From Aporrectodea caliginosa (Eukaryota; Annelida; Clitellata; Crassiclitellata; Lumbricidae), in the NCBI GenBank assembly GCA_020284085.1, contig JACEVL010000081.1, positions 597,501-661,500 on the forward strand: DNA of 64,000 nucleotides, read 5' to 3'. The position numbers were made by a program, and so were the translations under genes. A model generated the notes under the pieces. The model searched no databases. It was not told the DNA's origin and saw nothing but the letters and a program-made list of their open reading frames with translations. Numbering within the stretch: position 1 is the stretch's first letter; every line of letters starts with the position of its first letter. Shown in pieces: positions 1 to 10,115 of this stretch.

Positions 1-1
1 T

Positions 2-1041
2 GTCCGAGTGACTTCGTGTCGCACTCGTCATGAGCAGTTAGAGTATTATTTCAGCAAGGAAGGTGAACTTGTCTTCTGCTCCGATGTAGAAGGCCTGTTG
101 AATGCCCTCGGAATTAAACATGACCCTGAAGAATGGCGACTATTCATAGACTCCGCGAAATTGAGTCTCAAAGCGGTGCTGCTGCATAATGGAAACCAAA
201 TTCAATCCATTCAGGTCGGACACGCTGTCCACATAAAGGAAACCTACGACAACCTAAAACACCTGTTGAACTGTCTTCAGTACATAGGTATGGATGGCAT
301 CTCTGTAGCGATTTGAAGGTAGTGGCCCTGTTGATGGATCTCCAGCTTGGATATAAGAAATACTGCTGTTTTCTCTGTGAATGGGACAGTCGAGCAAAGA
401 CTTTGCACTATGTGAGGAGAGACCTGAGAGGAAACTCTGAACGTCGGAGAGAAGAATGTTAAACGCCTAGCACTGGTAGAAACCCAAAAAATCCTACTAC
501 CATCGCTACACATCAAACTTGGTGTGATGAGAAACTTCGTGAAGTCATTGGACCGGACTGGATCAACTTTCAAGTACTTGGCTGTCAAATTTCCTCGACA
601 AAAATTAAAGAGGGAGTTTTTGTTGGTCCTCAAATCTGTCAGCTATTCAGAGATGAGATGTTCGACAACCTGCTTCAGGGTAACGAGAAGAAAGTTTGGG
701 ACGTATTTCGTCTGGTGTCAACTAATTTCCTCTGGAGTGTCAGGGCAGAAAACTACAAGGAATTGGTTGAGAACATGTTGTTTATGTATCACAAACTTGG
801 CTGCAATATGAAATTGTCCTTAAAGATCCATTTTCTGCATTCCCACTTGGATTTTTTCCCCGACAACTGCGGCATGGTTTGTGATGAGAACGGTGAACGT
901 CTTCACAAAGACATTGCAATTGCGGAGACACGATATCAGAGAAACTGGTCGACTTCCATGTTGGCTGAATACTGTTGGACGCTCGCAAGAGATAATCCTG
1001 AACAGCTATACAAGAGACAGGCAAAGCAACGTCGGAAGTAG
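2..1041 (+). pseudogene. Transposon-associated multicopy gene, frameshifted
   Basis: Four reading-frame blocks follow one another and look like one protein: about 8-300 (frame 2), 301-458 (frame 1), 443-600 (frame 2) and about 598-1041 (frame 1). The start lies outside the window. Visible motifs are LLHNGNQIQSI and HAVHIKE, then CCFLCEWDSRAKT, LPSLHIKLGV, FVGPQI, AENYKELVE and IHFLHSHLDFFP, ending at a lysine/arginine-rich tail. I know this set of motifs from high-copy uncharacterised proteins in aphid, hydra and other invertebrate genomes that behave like transposon ORFs. I cannot name the superfamily or a catalytic triad. At least three one-base shifts break it, so it should not give a full protein. 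Conserved motifs across all blocks make a decayed gene more likely than chance ORFs. Confidence 0.7.
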
Positions 1042-1514
1042 AAGTGGACCTTTAGGTAATGCTATATGTCATGTGTTACAGTACGTATTGTTCTATGACA
1101 ATAGAAACTATTGTTGATTTCTTAGAAATTGTAGCCAATTATTTGATTTCATTGTCATATTCGTGTCAAGCACACTGAAACCTATCAGAAATTACAAATT
1201 TAATATCAGAGGCATGACTTTCACGAAAATTTGTTGTCCAATGTTACTGGTAAAGTTGTTCAATGTTTAAGCATGCGACTCAACGGGTGTGAATTAAGTA
1301 AATTAAGTGCATTCGCAATCGCCGAAATGCAACAAATTCATCAACCGACTCAACTGGAGTCGAGCACTAATGTATTATGGCATGGAGATGAGAGTTGCTC
1401 ACAATGCGATAAGGATCATAAAGTTCAAGTTAAAATAGACTCTAACTTGTAGAAAGTGTGATAAAAATTGAAAAGAAAGTCCCGCCCCCTATTTTTCACT
1501 GGGCTCAACTTGCC
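1042..1514. other. Unassigned spacer
   Basis: AT-rich DNA between the decayed gene and the hAT element. A 73-codon open frame at 1231-1452 has no recognisable motif. I see nothing else that I can name. Confidence 0.4.
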
Positions 1515-1704
1515 CAGTATAGTAGAGGTCTGCGGGTAGAGCATTTTTGCTACCCGACCCGTACCCGTAACACAGAACCGCTACCCGTACCCGTACCCGA
1601 CCCGCACTCAAAATTACTACCCGACCCTACCCGTACCCGCGGGTATACCCGTACCCGTAAAATACCCGTCACGTCATTAGCACGCCTTCTCGTAGTCCCT
1701 GTCC

Positions 1705-1962
1705 CGTGGGGCGCGGTGGTGTAGTGGTATGTTCGGTGCCTTGCAGCCGGAGGGTTGCAGGTTCGAATCCACCTCAAGCCGTCCGTGTAGGGACCTTGAG
1801 CAAGTCCTTCGCGCACAATTGCTCTGCAATATAATTGCTTCTGCGCCGTCGAGGCGTGTGGCACTTCTGAGCCTTTTAGTAAGAAGGGCGATATCAAAGA
1901 TCAGTTGTATTGTATTGTACTACCAGGCCAACAGGCTTACAACTCAGCATATAGTAAAATAA
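1705..1962 (+). mobile_element. tRNA-derived SINE with TTGTA tail
   Basis: The head has a Pol III A-box-like stretch (TGGTGTAGTGGT) and a good B box (GGTTCGAATCC). The body contains GGGACCTTGAGCAAGTCCTTC, shared with the other SINEs here, and ends GCGATATCAAA followed by a TTGTATTGTATTGTA tail. The 3' side of the tRNA-like part cannot form an acceptor stem, so it is not a tRNA gene. It lies inside the hAT element. Confidence 0.8.
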
Positions 1963-1970
1963 TAAAATAA

Positions 1971-2072
1971 TATGATGATGATAGTAGTAGTAGAAGTAGT
2001 AGTAGTTGTTGCTGTTGTGGTAATAGTAATAGTAGCAGCAGCAGTGGCAGTAGCAGTAGTAGTAGCAGCAGG

Positions 2073-2110
<38 letters not shown>

Positions 2111-2216
2111 TAGTAGTATAGTAGTAATAGTAGTAATAGTAGTAGAAGTAGTAGTAGTAGTAGTAATAGTAGTAGCAGCAGTTATTGTAGTAGTAATAAT
2201 AATAATAATAGGCAGT
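1971..2216 (+). repeat. Imperfect (TAG/CAG)n microsatellite
   Basis: About 240 bp of TAG, TAA and CAG triplets on the + strand, directly after the SINE. The apparent Tyr/Thr/Ala-rich frames are translations of the repeat. Confidence 0.95.
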
Positions 2217-2578
2217 CAACTTATGGAAACTGTCATGTGTAACTATTGTGCTTTCTCAATTGCATTGTACATTTTATCTCCGTGGGCTATACTGCCACCT
2301 AGTACACTAAGTAACTATTAATAGTAGGCTACGTTGCAGACCCGTTCAGGCCCGTTGTGCAACTACATTCTCTAAATATTACAAGTGACGGTGACATAGT
2401 AACCCCAAAATTTCACTTCGGTACGGGTAAAACCGGGTATACCCGTACCCGTGATGACCCTACCCGTACCCGACCCGACCCGTGAAATGCGTACCCGACC
2501 CGTACCCGATCCGCGGGTACGGGTCGGGTACGGGTAAACCCGCGGATACGGGTATACCCGCAGACCCCTACAGTATAG

Positions 2579-3082
2579 GGATAGAAACCTCTGGTCACCG
2601 CCACTGCTTATTTAAATAAATTAAGTCAAAATGGTCTGGCAAACGAAAATGTGTGTTATTTTCTGTTTGAGACGTAAGGATTAAACATAGAGGTATAAAA
2701 GATACAGGCGCTCTTGTCATAAGGTGCTAACTAACCTATTCAGAAAGTTTGACCAACCACAGCGAAGTTCTGGCTGAAGGAACAACTAGGTCACCTTGTG
2801 AAGCCGATGTAAACTCCTACGCAGGGAGTTCAAAGGTTCAGAAGAGGTGACCAAATAGAATGACGTTATTCAGGTGGCAGTTGGTTGCCATTATGGATGG
2901 CTTTCCAAGTTCAAAGAACGAGGCGAGAGTAGGCTACAGAAGTGTGAGGCAGGAAAGAATTGCATTGAGCGCAGCGTACCTTCTACCTAGCTGACGTTGT
3001 TGGTGTGATTGCTAATGTGACTGAAGCGAATTGGCAACGTGATTGAGGCGTATTGGTAACCATAGCAGGTAACCATTAATTT
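2579..3082. other. Unassigned spacer
   Basis: About 500 bp with no convincing coding frame, repeat end or RNA signal. Confidence 0.4.
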
Positions 3083-3305
3083 GGGGCGCGGTGGTGTAGA
3101 AGTATGTTCGGTGCCTTGCAGCCGTAGGGTTGCGGGTTCGAATCCACCTCAAGCCACCGCGTAGGGACCCTGGGCAAGTCCTTCGCTCATGCGCTTCGGC
3201 GTGAAACTCCGATTCAGTGTCCGCGCTGTAGTCGGGAGCGCCTCTGAGTAGAAATCTTGAAGGGGCGCTATATAAATATCTGAAATGAATGAATCAATGA
3301 ATTGT
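3083..3305 (+). mobile_element. tRNA-SINE with L2-type 3' tail
   Basis: It begins GGGGCGCGGTGGTGTAGAAG, has a B box GGTTCGAATCC, then the shared SINE body. The 3' end reads GGGAGCGCCTCTGAGTAGAA, a CTTGAAGGGGCGCTATATAA stretch and a TGAATGAA repeat. The same 3' sequence ends the L2-like LINEs at 5036, 28466 and 59579. A shared tail suggests L2 proteins move this SINE, as with MIR/L2 in vertebrates. Confidence 0.82.
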
Positions 3306-3342
3306 TTCTATTAAATATACCTTTACCTTGACTGGTCCAACA

Positions 3343-3796
3343 TGTTTTAATGAAGGCCGTGGATACAGTCACGCCCGACGTGATTTTATACCTGGGACTA
3401 GAATCACGCCCCTCTACGCAATTGGCCAATGCCTGTCACATGATTTTGCGCACGTGATAGGAGCCGGCCGATAAAGATTTTCGAATGCTGTGGAAGATTA
3501 TTCAACGTGTTTTCTAATGACGAAACAAACCCTAACCCTGACCCTAACCGACCCTTTAATACGGCGCCTAACCTGACCCTAACCGACCCTCACGACGCCT
3601 AATCTGATCCTAAAAGACCTCACGAAGCCTATCTGAGCTTAACCGACCCTCAAAATGTCCGCCATTTCAAAATTCCAAGGGGAGACAACAAGTTCACATG
3701 ACACGCTTTAGCCAATAACGCGACGGTCGTGAATGTAGTACTGGGATTCCGCTAACGCCCGGGGCGTGAACGGATCCACTACGTTTAATGAAAACA
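3343..3796. mobile_element. Inverted-repeat element with telomere-like core
   Basis: The left side (TGTTTTAATGAAG, then GTGGATACAGTCACGCCC at 3359) matches the reverse complement of the right side (GTGGATCCGTTCACGCCC, ending 3779; outer TGTTTTCATTAAA). The arms continue imperfectly for about 80 bp. The centre, about 3529-3650, is a run of CCCTAACCCTGACCCTAACC-like units. No ORF is visible. The superfamily is unknown because no clear target duplication was found. Confidence 0.6.
3529..3650 (+). repeat. Degenerate CCCTAA/CCCTGA/ACCGA telomere-like array
   Basis: Starts with AACCCTAACCCTGACCC and drifts into ACCGACCCT and CACGACGCCTAA units. It resembles an interstitial telomere repeat, but a near-identical order of units recurs at 57701-57772 inside another element, so it is probably part of a mobile repeat. 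Confidence 0.75.
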
Positions 3797-3799
3797 AGA

Positions 3800-4438
3800 C
3801 TACTGACTTTCAAAGCCTATTCTATAAAATCACGTACCGCCAGTGACCTCTGGCCTTGTTATTGTCCGGGCTAGCACAGATGTTCATGCATGTTAATGCA
3901 TTGGGATTGTAAATAAAATTAATAATATAATCTAAGCATGTATTAATATTTCCAAGCTCACACTAAACATAATAGGCATTGTTATTTTGGCTATGAAAAG
4001 TTAGATGAACTTCCCGAGTTTAGTGCCCTCCGTACATCTCGAAAATTACGCATAAGACATAAATAACACTGGTCAACAAGCATTAGCTACTGGGATTCTA
4101 ACACATGTTCCTAACTAGATTTGTCATGCTGATTCCAAATCCGAAAACCGTTTTTGTCTATTGCGTACACTTTTAAACTTATAATTAGGTTGTACAGCTG
4201 ATCGATCTGGATGAGTCGTAGAAGCCTCAAATGGCTGAAGAAAATCCTCACCAGTTTGACTCGTGAGAGACTTGTCATTATCAAAGTGGAAAGCAGAAGT
4301 GTTAAGTTCAAGATTCAAGCAAAGGAATCTGGAAGAGAAAGACACAAAAATTTGTGTTTTTCTTGACCGTCATACCTAATGGAAGAAGGTGTTTGTTTCT
4401 GTGCTGGTTGTTTAAGGTCTCATACAGGAGCTGGGATA
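3800..4438. other. Unassigned spacer
   Basis: AT-rich. Overlapping minus-strand frames at 4111-4345 have no recognised domain and are probably chance. Confidence 0.4.
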
Positions 4439-4530
4439 TGGGGTCATCCATTTAGTACGTACGCAGAAATTCGGACAAATTGAACCCCTCCCCTCCCTGT
4501 ACGCATGCGTACTTTTGCACCCTTGCACAT
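4439..4530 (+). repeat. Element end, GGGTCATCCATTTAGTACG motif
   Basis: The sequence GTCATCCATTTAGTACGTAC followed by C-rich DNA recurs in the opposite orientation near 14425-14455. It is probably one end of a MITE. The partner end is not clear here. Confidence 0.4.
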
Positions 4531-4940
4531 ACACTTGCCGTAACCCCCCCCGAACGCCTAAAACTGCCCATATATAATCCACGCAGAAACAATCAAGGAT
4601 ACAAAATTAACGTGTTTAATACAAATTAAAGATAGTCCACCGCCGTTGTCCGGCCGCATTAAGAATGTTTAGCTGCATAACTTTAAAAGTTTGTGGACTA
4701 GTGTCCGCTAGACTCAAACGCCGACTGAACCCAGTACACAGAGTTATATTTGACTGTATTATCCATACTGACCGAATATTCAACAACTTTATATTATTTT
4801 AAAACGCAAACTTTACTATTAAACTCTGTGAACTAGCCTGTACATAAGAAATGCGTCGACTGAACATCAGTGCTGTACTAACCGACCAGCGTTTATATGA
4901 TGATGATGATTATAGTTCTGTGGCCGAAGGCAGGTCCATT

Positions 4941-5035
4941 CAATGGCTTTAAGCCTCCTGGGGATAAGATGAGTGGGGTGGTTTCTCGTTGCCTCACTAT
5001 AGAACTATAGAGTATAGACAATGTGGGTGAGCATT
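4941..5035. repeat. 95-bp target-site duplication, left copy
   Basis: Starts CAATGGCTTTAAGCC and ends GGTGAGCATT. It is identical, base for base as read, to 6398-6492 on the other side of the L2 insertion. Confidence 0.92.
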
Positions 5036-6397
5036 CAATCAATCAATCAATCAATCATAAAATTTATATAGCGCCTCTTCAAGGGCTCTACTCAGAGGCG
5101 CTCCCAAGCCAGGCCTGATCATACAGAAAAGTCTTCAATTGGGCGTAGAAGGAAGCCGAGTGAATGCGAGGAGATAACCGAAGGAAAGATGGCAAGACAT
5201 TCCACGCTGTTGGACCAACAACAGAGAATGCTCGGTGCTGCATAGTAGCAGTGCGGGCATGTGGAACCAAGAAGTCACCCCGAGAAGAGGAACGGAGGGC
5301 TGAGCGACCCTTAATAGACGAAGAGAGAGTGAAGATGGTGCACAAGTAGCGAGGAGCTGAACCCAAGACGCTTTGCCAGACGAGAGTGCAGAGCCGATAT
5401 AGGATACGCTGCCGGAGGGGAAGCCAGTGTAGAGTATGATGCATGTAGGAGGATACACTACCGCAGCGAGGAATGGAACCAACAAGGCGCGCCGCAGACC
5501 GAAAGACCCTCTCAAGGGAGGACAAGCGGACTTGAGGAAGACCAGTGTAAAGAGAAGAGCAATAGTCTAAACGAGAGCAGACGAAGGCATGGATAAGAGT
5601 AGAAGCAGCAGAGGTTGAAAGAGAGCGAGCAACGACCCTAAGCTGACGAAGATGGTAAAAGCAGGAGCGAGACAAAGAGGAGAGGTGCTTAGTAAAGGTT
5701 AGTTCCTGATCAAGGATGACACCAAGGTCTCGTACAGAGGTAGAGAATGATATTAGAGGAAATTCAGCTGCAAGAAGGTTCAGGTCAAGTTTTGCCAGCT
5801 GCTGGCGGGTACCCAGCCATATGAACTGGGTTTTAAGAGGATTTAGTCTCAGGCGATTGGAAGAAAGCCAGGCAGACAGAGTGTCAGTTGCACGAGACAT
5901 CGAGCGAACAGCACTCAAAGCATCCCTTACAGAACAATGCAAGTAGGACTGAAGGTCATCAGCGTATGAGTGGCTAGAAAGAGCACTAGAAGCGAGAACA
6001 GATTCAAGGTCAGCAGTGAAGAGGATATAGAGAAGAGGACCGAGCACAGAACCCTGGGGAAGGCCAATAGGTACAGGGATCCAAGGGGAACGCGACGAAT
6101 GGAAGACAGTAGATGAAGAGCGATCAGAGAGGTATGAAGAAAGCCACTGAAGAGGCAAGGAAGAGATTCCAAAGGAAATAGAAAGGCGACGCAGGAGAAT
6201 ATCGTGGTCTACCGTGTCAAAGGCTGCACTTACGTCGTAGAGTGCAAGAAGAGTAAGTTGAGAGCGGTCAATAGCACTATAGACATCATTAAGAAGTCTA
6301 AGAAGGAGAGTCTCCGTAGAGTGACCCTTACGGAAACCCGACTGATGGCACGGTAGAAGGTTATTAGAATCTAGGTAACTGAGTAACTGAGAAGCTA
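5036..6397 (-). mobile_element. L2/CR1-like LINE, 5'-truncated, young
   Basis: Minus-strand non-LTR retrotransposon made of the reverse transcriptase (RT) and C-terminal part. The frame seems open from the truncation to the stop at 5088. RT motifs: SGFRKGHSTE and FDTVDHDILL upstream, GLPQGSVLGPLLYILF, the catalytic SYADDLQSY and LGVILDQEL. The C-terminus has AFSVVGPTAWN, typical of L2/CR1 proteins, and ends WLGSASE. The 3' end is GCGCTATATAAATTT followed by a GATT repeat (5036-5060). The endonuclease part is missing, so this copy cannot move alone. A perfect 95-bp duplication flanks it, so insertion was recent. Confidence 0.9.
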
Positions 6398-6492
6398 CAA
6401 TGGCTTTAAGCCTCCTGGGGATAAGATGAGTGGGGTGGTTTCTCGTTGCCTCACTATAGAACTATAGAGTATAGACAATGTGGGTGAGCATT
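6398..6492. repeat. 95-bp target-site duplication, right copy
   Basis: Identical to 4941-5035. It abuts the 5'-truncated end of the L2 insertion. Confidence 0.92.
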
Positions 6493-6602
6493 GACTTGTC
6501 CAATCAATCACGCAGTGGCTTGAGGTAGATTTATACCTTCAACCCCCCCCCCCACCCGTTACAAGGCACAGACTGCATGGCCCCATAGTCTATACTCCAG
6601 CG

Positions 6603-6669
<67 letters not shown>
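6603..6669. repeat. (TA)n microsatellite
   Basis: About 33 uninterrupted TA units, ending against TTAGACTGGTCCAAAA. A related TGGACCACTCTAA also abuts the (TA)n at 13051 in the other orientation. Confidence 0.97.
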
Positions 6670-6672
<3 letters not shown>

Positions 6673-6734
6673 CTGGTCCAAAATAATTTTTTATCGAAAG
6701 GTCAAGATTAGAACCCACCATTGCAGTCCATCTA

Positions 6735-7139
6735 TTAACCCATTAGTGCCTAGCGTCCCCAAAAATGGGACACTATTTCAAAAATTTACATTAAATTAAA
6801 TCTGCATTAAAGATACAATTTATTGTAATAGCTATCACGTCAAGATGCTGATCAAACTATTTTGACGATAAATGCGCACCAAAAATGGTTTCTTGGCTGA
6901 AAATTGTGTTTCGATCAGCCCTATGACCTAGTTTCAGCTAATGTAAACATTTCGGACATTTCGCGTCTAATTTAAAAAAAGTTGTGTGCATTTCTACAGA
7001 TCTGTCTTAGGTTTCACAAAGGTTGGTATACAATATTGCAAAAATAATTGCACTGGTTCATTTTTATCAAATATAACGTTTGCAATTAATCATTAAGTCA
7101 CTGTCCCATTTTTGAGGACGCTAGGCACGAAAGGGTAGG
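6735..7139. mobile_element. piggyBac-like MITE, copy 1
   Basis: TTAA at 6735-6738 precedes CCCATTAGTGCCTAGCGTCC. The right end is the inverted version, GACGCTAGGCACGAAAGGG, ending at 7135 and followed by TAGG where TTAA would be expected. CCC..GGG ends next to TTAA are typical of piggyBac. About 400 bp with no transposase. Confidence 0.75.
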
Positions 7140-7200
7140 CTATTTCGAGTTCAAGACACACAGTTTTGCATCTTCTATGGTATATATGGTGGTTACGCGT

Positions 7201-7248
7201 CGATAGTCCGAAGGTTCGATAGTCCGAAGGTTCGATAGTCCGAAGGTT
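7201..7248. repeat. 16-bp tandem repeat, three copies
   Basis: Unit CGATAGTCCGAAGGTT repeated three times with the last base drifting, just before the long AT microsatellite. Confidence 0.95.
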
Positions 7249-7254
7249 TCATGG

Positions 7255-7563
7255 TAAAACATATATGTACATGTACATAATTATATATGTATATGTACAT
7301 TATATGTATGTATATGTATATATATATGATTATATATATATGTTTGTGTATGTATATGTATGTTTGCATATATATGTATTTATATCTATACATATGTATA
7401 TATATGGATATATATGGATATATTTGTATATGTATAGCATACATATGTTTGTATATGTATTTATATATGCACATATATATAATATATGTATATATATATA
7501 TAATATATAGATATAAATACTTATATATATACAAACATATAAATGTATATAATATGTGTGTGC

Positions 7564-7617
<54 letters not shown>

Positions 7618-7788
7618 GTATGTATATATATATACATATATATGTATATATGTATATATATGTATATATGTATATACATGTATGTATATATATACATATA
7701 TATATGTATATATATATATGTATATAAGTATATACATATGTATGTATATATATACACATATATATGTATATATATATATATGTATATA

Positions 7789-7830
<42 letters not shown>

Positions 7831-7970
7831 TGTATACACGTATATGTATCTATATATATATATGTACATATATATATATATATGTACATATATATATGTA
7901 TATGTATATATATGTATATATGTTTACACATATATGTATGTATATATATGTACATATATATGTATATATG

Positions 7971-8004
<34 letters not shown>

Positions 8005-8084
8005 CATATATATGTACATATATATATACATATATGTGTAAACATATATATGTATATGTATATATATATATATGTGTGTATATG

Positions 8085-8115
<31 letters not shown>

Positions 8116-8137
8116 GTACATACTACTTATGTATATT
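7255..8137. repeat. Long TATATG/TATATA microsatellite
   Basis: About 880 bp of alternating TA with regular G/C interruptions. All six frames stay open for long stretches as Tyr/Ile/Met/Cys runs. These frames are repeat translations and not genes. Confidence 0.97.
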
Positions 8138-8150
8138 GATGTATGTGTAT

Positions 8151-9045
8151 TAGTGTGGCCCAAACTTACACGGGGAAATTTTTTTGTTGAAACATGCTGC
8201 TCCACAAGGCTGCCCTTGTTCCACTTGACAAGAAGACTATGTGGTGAAAAAATTGAAGAGATCTGAGCATGTTTAGAGGTCGCGCCATTTTGACACTTTT
8301 TGTAGAAATCGCAAAAACCGCATGCTTGGGTTTTGGAACTTGGGTCCATTGTCGATTTACTCTTTTTATCACAACAAATTAATGAGGAGTCCAATTTAGA
8401 TGAACTTTTTACTGTTTTTTTATCTCGATGAGAGCTATATTTTGATTAAAATATAAATACTAAATTCAGGGTCGTTCAAGGCCATTTCAAGGGCATAAGA
8501 AACAAAATCTAACAAAAATCGGAGAAAAATGATCAGATCTCAGCCAATAATTGTTGAAATTGGTTAATTCTGTCACGTAACTAAGGATGAGTCACAGAAA
8601 CAATACCTGCTGCAACTTGTCTCCAGTCATCACACAATCAATGATTTCTTTTCCGACAAGAGCAAAATGAAATAATCGCGGTTTTCGCGTTTTCCGGCAC
8701 TTCAATGACGGTTATTTATGCAGACTGGAAAACTACTTTCATAGTAAAAAATTATATTGCATTACAAATTATTTGCATTTAATGCACTCTGACTAAGCAG
8801 TAACACTGCAATATATATTTTTATTAGGCTGTTCAACGTTCAAAATAATAACTGCCTTGAAATTCAAAATGATACATGTCTTTTGACGTTTCATACTATA
8901 TAGTGTAAAAGTATGCAAAAGGCGCGACCTCTAAATATAGTTCAATATGTCCAAATTTTTGCATACAGGGTTATATTTTCATGTGTAACAAGGGCAGCCT
9001 TGTGGAGCTAAACATTTCCAACTTTTGTTATTTTGGGCCACCGTA
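8151..9045. mobile_element. Mariner/Tc1-like MITE
   Basis: A TA at 8151-8152 precedes GTGTGGCCCAAAC, and the right end is TTTTGGGCCACCG followed by TA at 9044-9045. The inverted repeats continue inward: CTCCACAAGGCTGCCCTTGTT on the left pairs with a matching stretch near 8985-9007, and AGAGGTCGCGCC (8276) with GGCGCGACCTCT (8921). A TA target and long inverted repeats suggest the Tc1/mariner group. No transposase is present. Confidence 0.72.
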
Positions 9046-9049
9046 GTAT

Positions 9050-9140
9050 TTATTTATGTATAGGTATGTGCAAGTATATATATGTATATGTGTAAGTATA
9101 TATATAATTATATATGTATACATATACATATATATAATAT
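9050..9140. repeat. Short TATATG microsatellite
   Basis: A smaller version of the 7255-8137 tract, immediately outside the right end of the mariner-like MITE. Confidence 0.85.
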
Positions 9141-9290
9141 TAAAGTTTCAGAAATGAAAATGTCAGTCCATATAAGGAGGGTTACGTTCTGTTTGTAAAA
9201 TGGTTATTGGCACTTGAATACTTGAAGCAGCTTCATGCAACTACTTTGTATGCTTTCTGTTGTAGTGTTAGTTGACATGTCATAGTTGAC

Positions 9291-9463
9291 CCACCCATTC
9301 GTGCCTAGCGTCCCCAAAAATGGGACGCTTGAAAAACTGGCTCCTAAAACATCAAAAGCTACATTTTTGCAGAAATTGTGTTAGGTATTGTCCAAACTCA
9401 TCATTTACAATAAAGTTTTTACACTTTGAGAAGATTTTGAAAAATCAGGCACTAATGGGTTAA
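9291..9463. mobile_element. piggyBac-like MITE, copy 2
   Basis: The left end, CCCATTCGTGCCTAGCGTCC from 9295, matches copy 1. The right end reads GGCACTAATGGG with TTAA at 9460-9463. It is only 165 bp, so it is an internally deleted relative of 6739-7135. Confidence 0.75.
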
Positions 9464-9526
9464 AAGACTAACATACTGAAAATTTGAGCAAAATTGACCC
9501 ATATTTAGGGGTTGCGCAAGCTTCAC

Positions 9527-10115
9527 GTTTTTGGGATCAGTAATAGAAAAAGAGGGAAAATGTGATATGGAAATAAATCGTAGAGTAGCGATAGGAAAAA
9601 CTGCAAAGAATGGTCTGGAAAAAATATGGAAGGACAAACATGTGAGTATAGACACGAAAAAAAGATTGGTGAAGGCTCTGATCATACCAACAGTAACATA
9701 CGGCAGCGAGACATGGACAATGACCAAGAAAATGAGGAAAAAGATTAACGCATGCGAAATGTGGATATGGAGGAAGATGCAGAGAATATCATGGAAAGAG
9801 AAAAGGAACAACGATTGGGTGCGCATGAGTATCGGAATTGAGAAGGAAGAGACACTACAACAAACAGTGCTAAGAGCAAAGTTGAGGTTCTTTGGTCATG
9901 TCATGCGATCAGATGGATTGGAAAAGGAAATGATGTTAGCATATGGAGAGGGAAGGAGAAAACAAGGACGACCAAGGAAAAAGTGGATGGACGAGATACA
10001 TGAAACTACCGGAATGAATTTGGCAGAACTGAGAGATGCGACGGCGGATAGAAGGAAATGGAGAGGCTTGATCATGAAGGTCGCTAGAGTTCAAAGAACT
10101 GACAGCACAAGGTAA
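9527..10115 (+). pseudogene. RTE-like LINE, C-terminal reverse transcriptase fragment
   Basis: A 194-codon open frame carries the post-RT region common to many endonuclease-reverse transcriptase ORFs: LIIPTVTYGSETWTM, then KINACEMWIWRKMQRISW, LRFFGHVMR, GRRKQGRPRKKWMDEI and RRKWRGL. The RT catalytic core lies upstream in a complete element and is missing. The break at about 9527 is only about 20 bp inside the left inverted repeat of the surrounding transposon. The assignment to the RTE clade rests on motif recall. The frame itself is undamaged over its length. Confidence 0.78.

Larger units (their letters stand above)
1515..2578 (+). mobile_element. Non-autonomous hAT element, CGGGTA family, copy 1
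   Basis: The element proper is 1523-2570 and is bounded by an exact 8-bp duplication, CAGTATAG, at 1515-1522 and 2571-2578. The ends are inverted repeats of the form TAGRGGTCTGCGGGTA. Inside each end is a dense array of CGGGTA/TACCCG motifs (about 1537-1670 and 2420-2560). An 8-bp duplication and TAG-type ends fit the hAT superfamily; the subterminal motif arrays are plausibly transposase binding sites, as in Ac/Tam3-type elements (inference). There is no transposase ORF. A tRNA-SINE and a trinucleotide microsatellite occupy the middle. Confidence 0.85.

Noticed and set aside
1709..1782. Possible tRNA gene (good A and B boxes)
   Set aside because: The 3' half cannot pair with the 5' acceptor strand and the sequence continues into a SINE body; the same applies at 3083 and 23752.
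3529..3650. Chromosome end or fusion point marked by CCCTAA repeats
   Set aside because: The array is short, degenerate, lies between inverted arms and recurs in a second element at 57701.
7193..8153. Many long Tyr/Ile/Met/Cys-rich open frames on both strands
   Set aside because: They are translations of the TATATG microsatellite; open frames on all strands at once show that this is composition.
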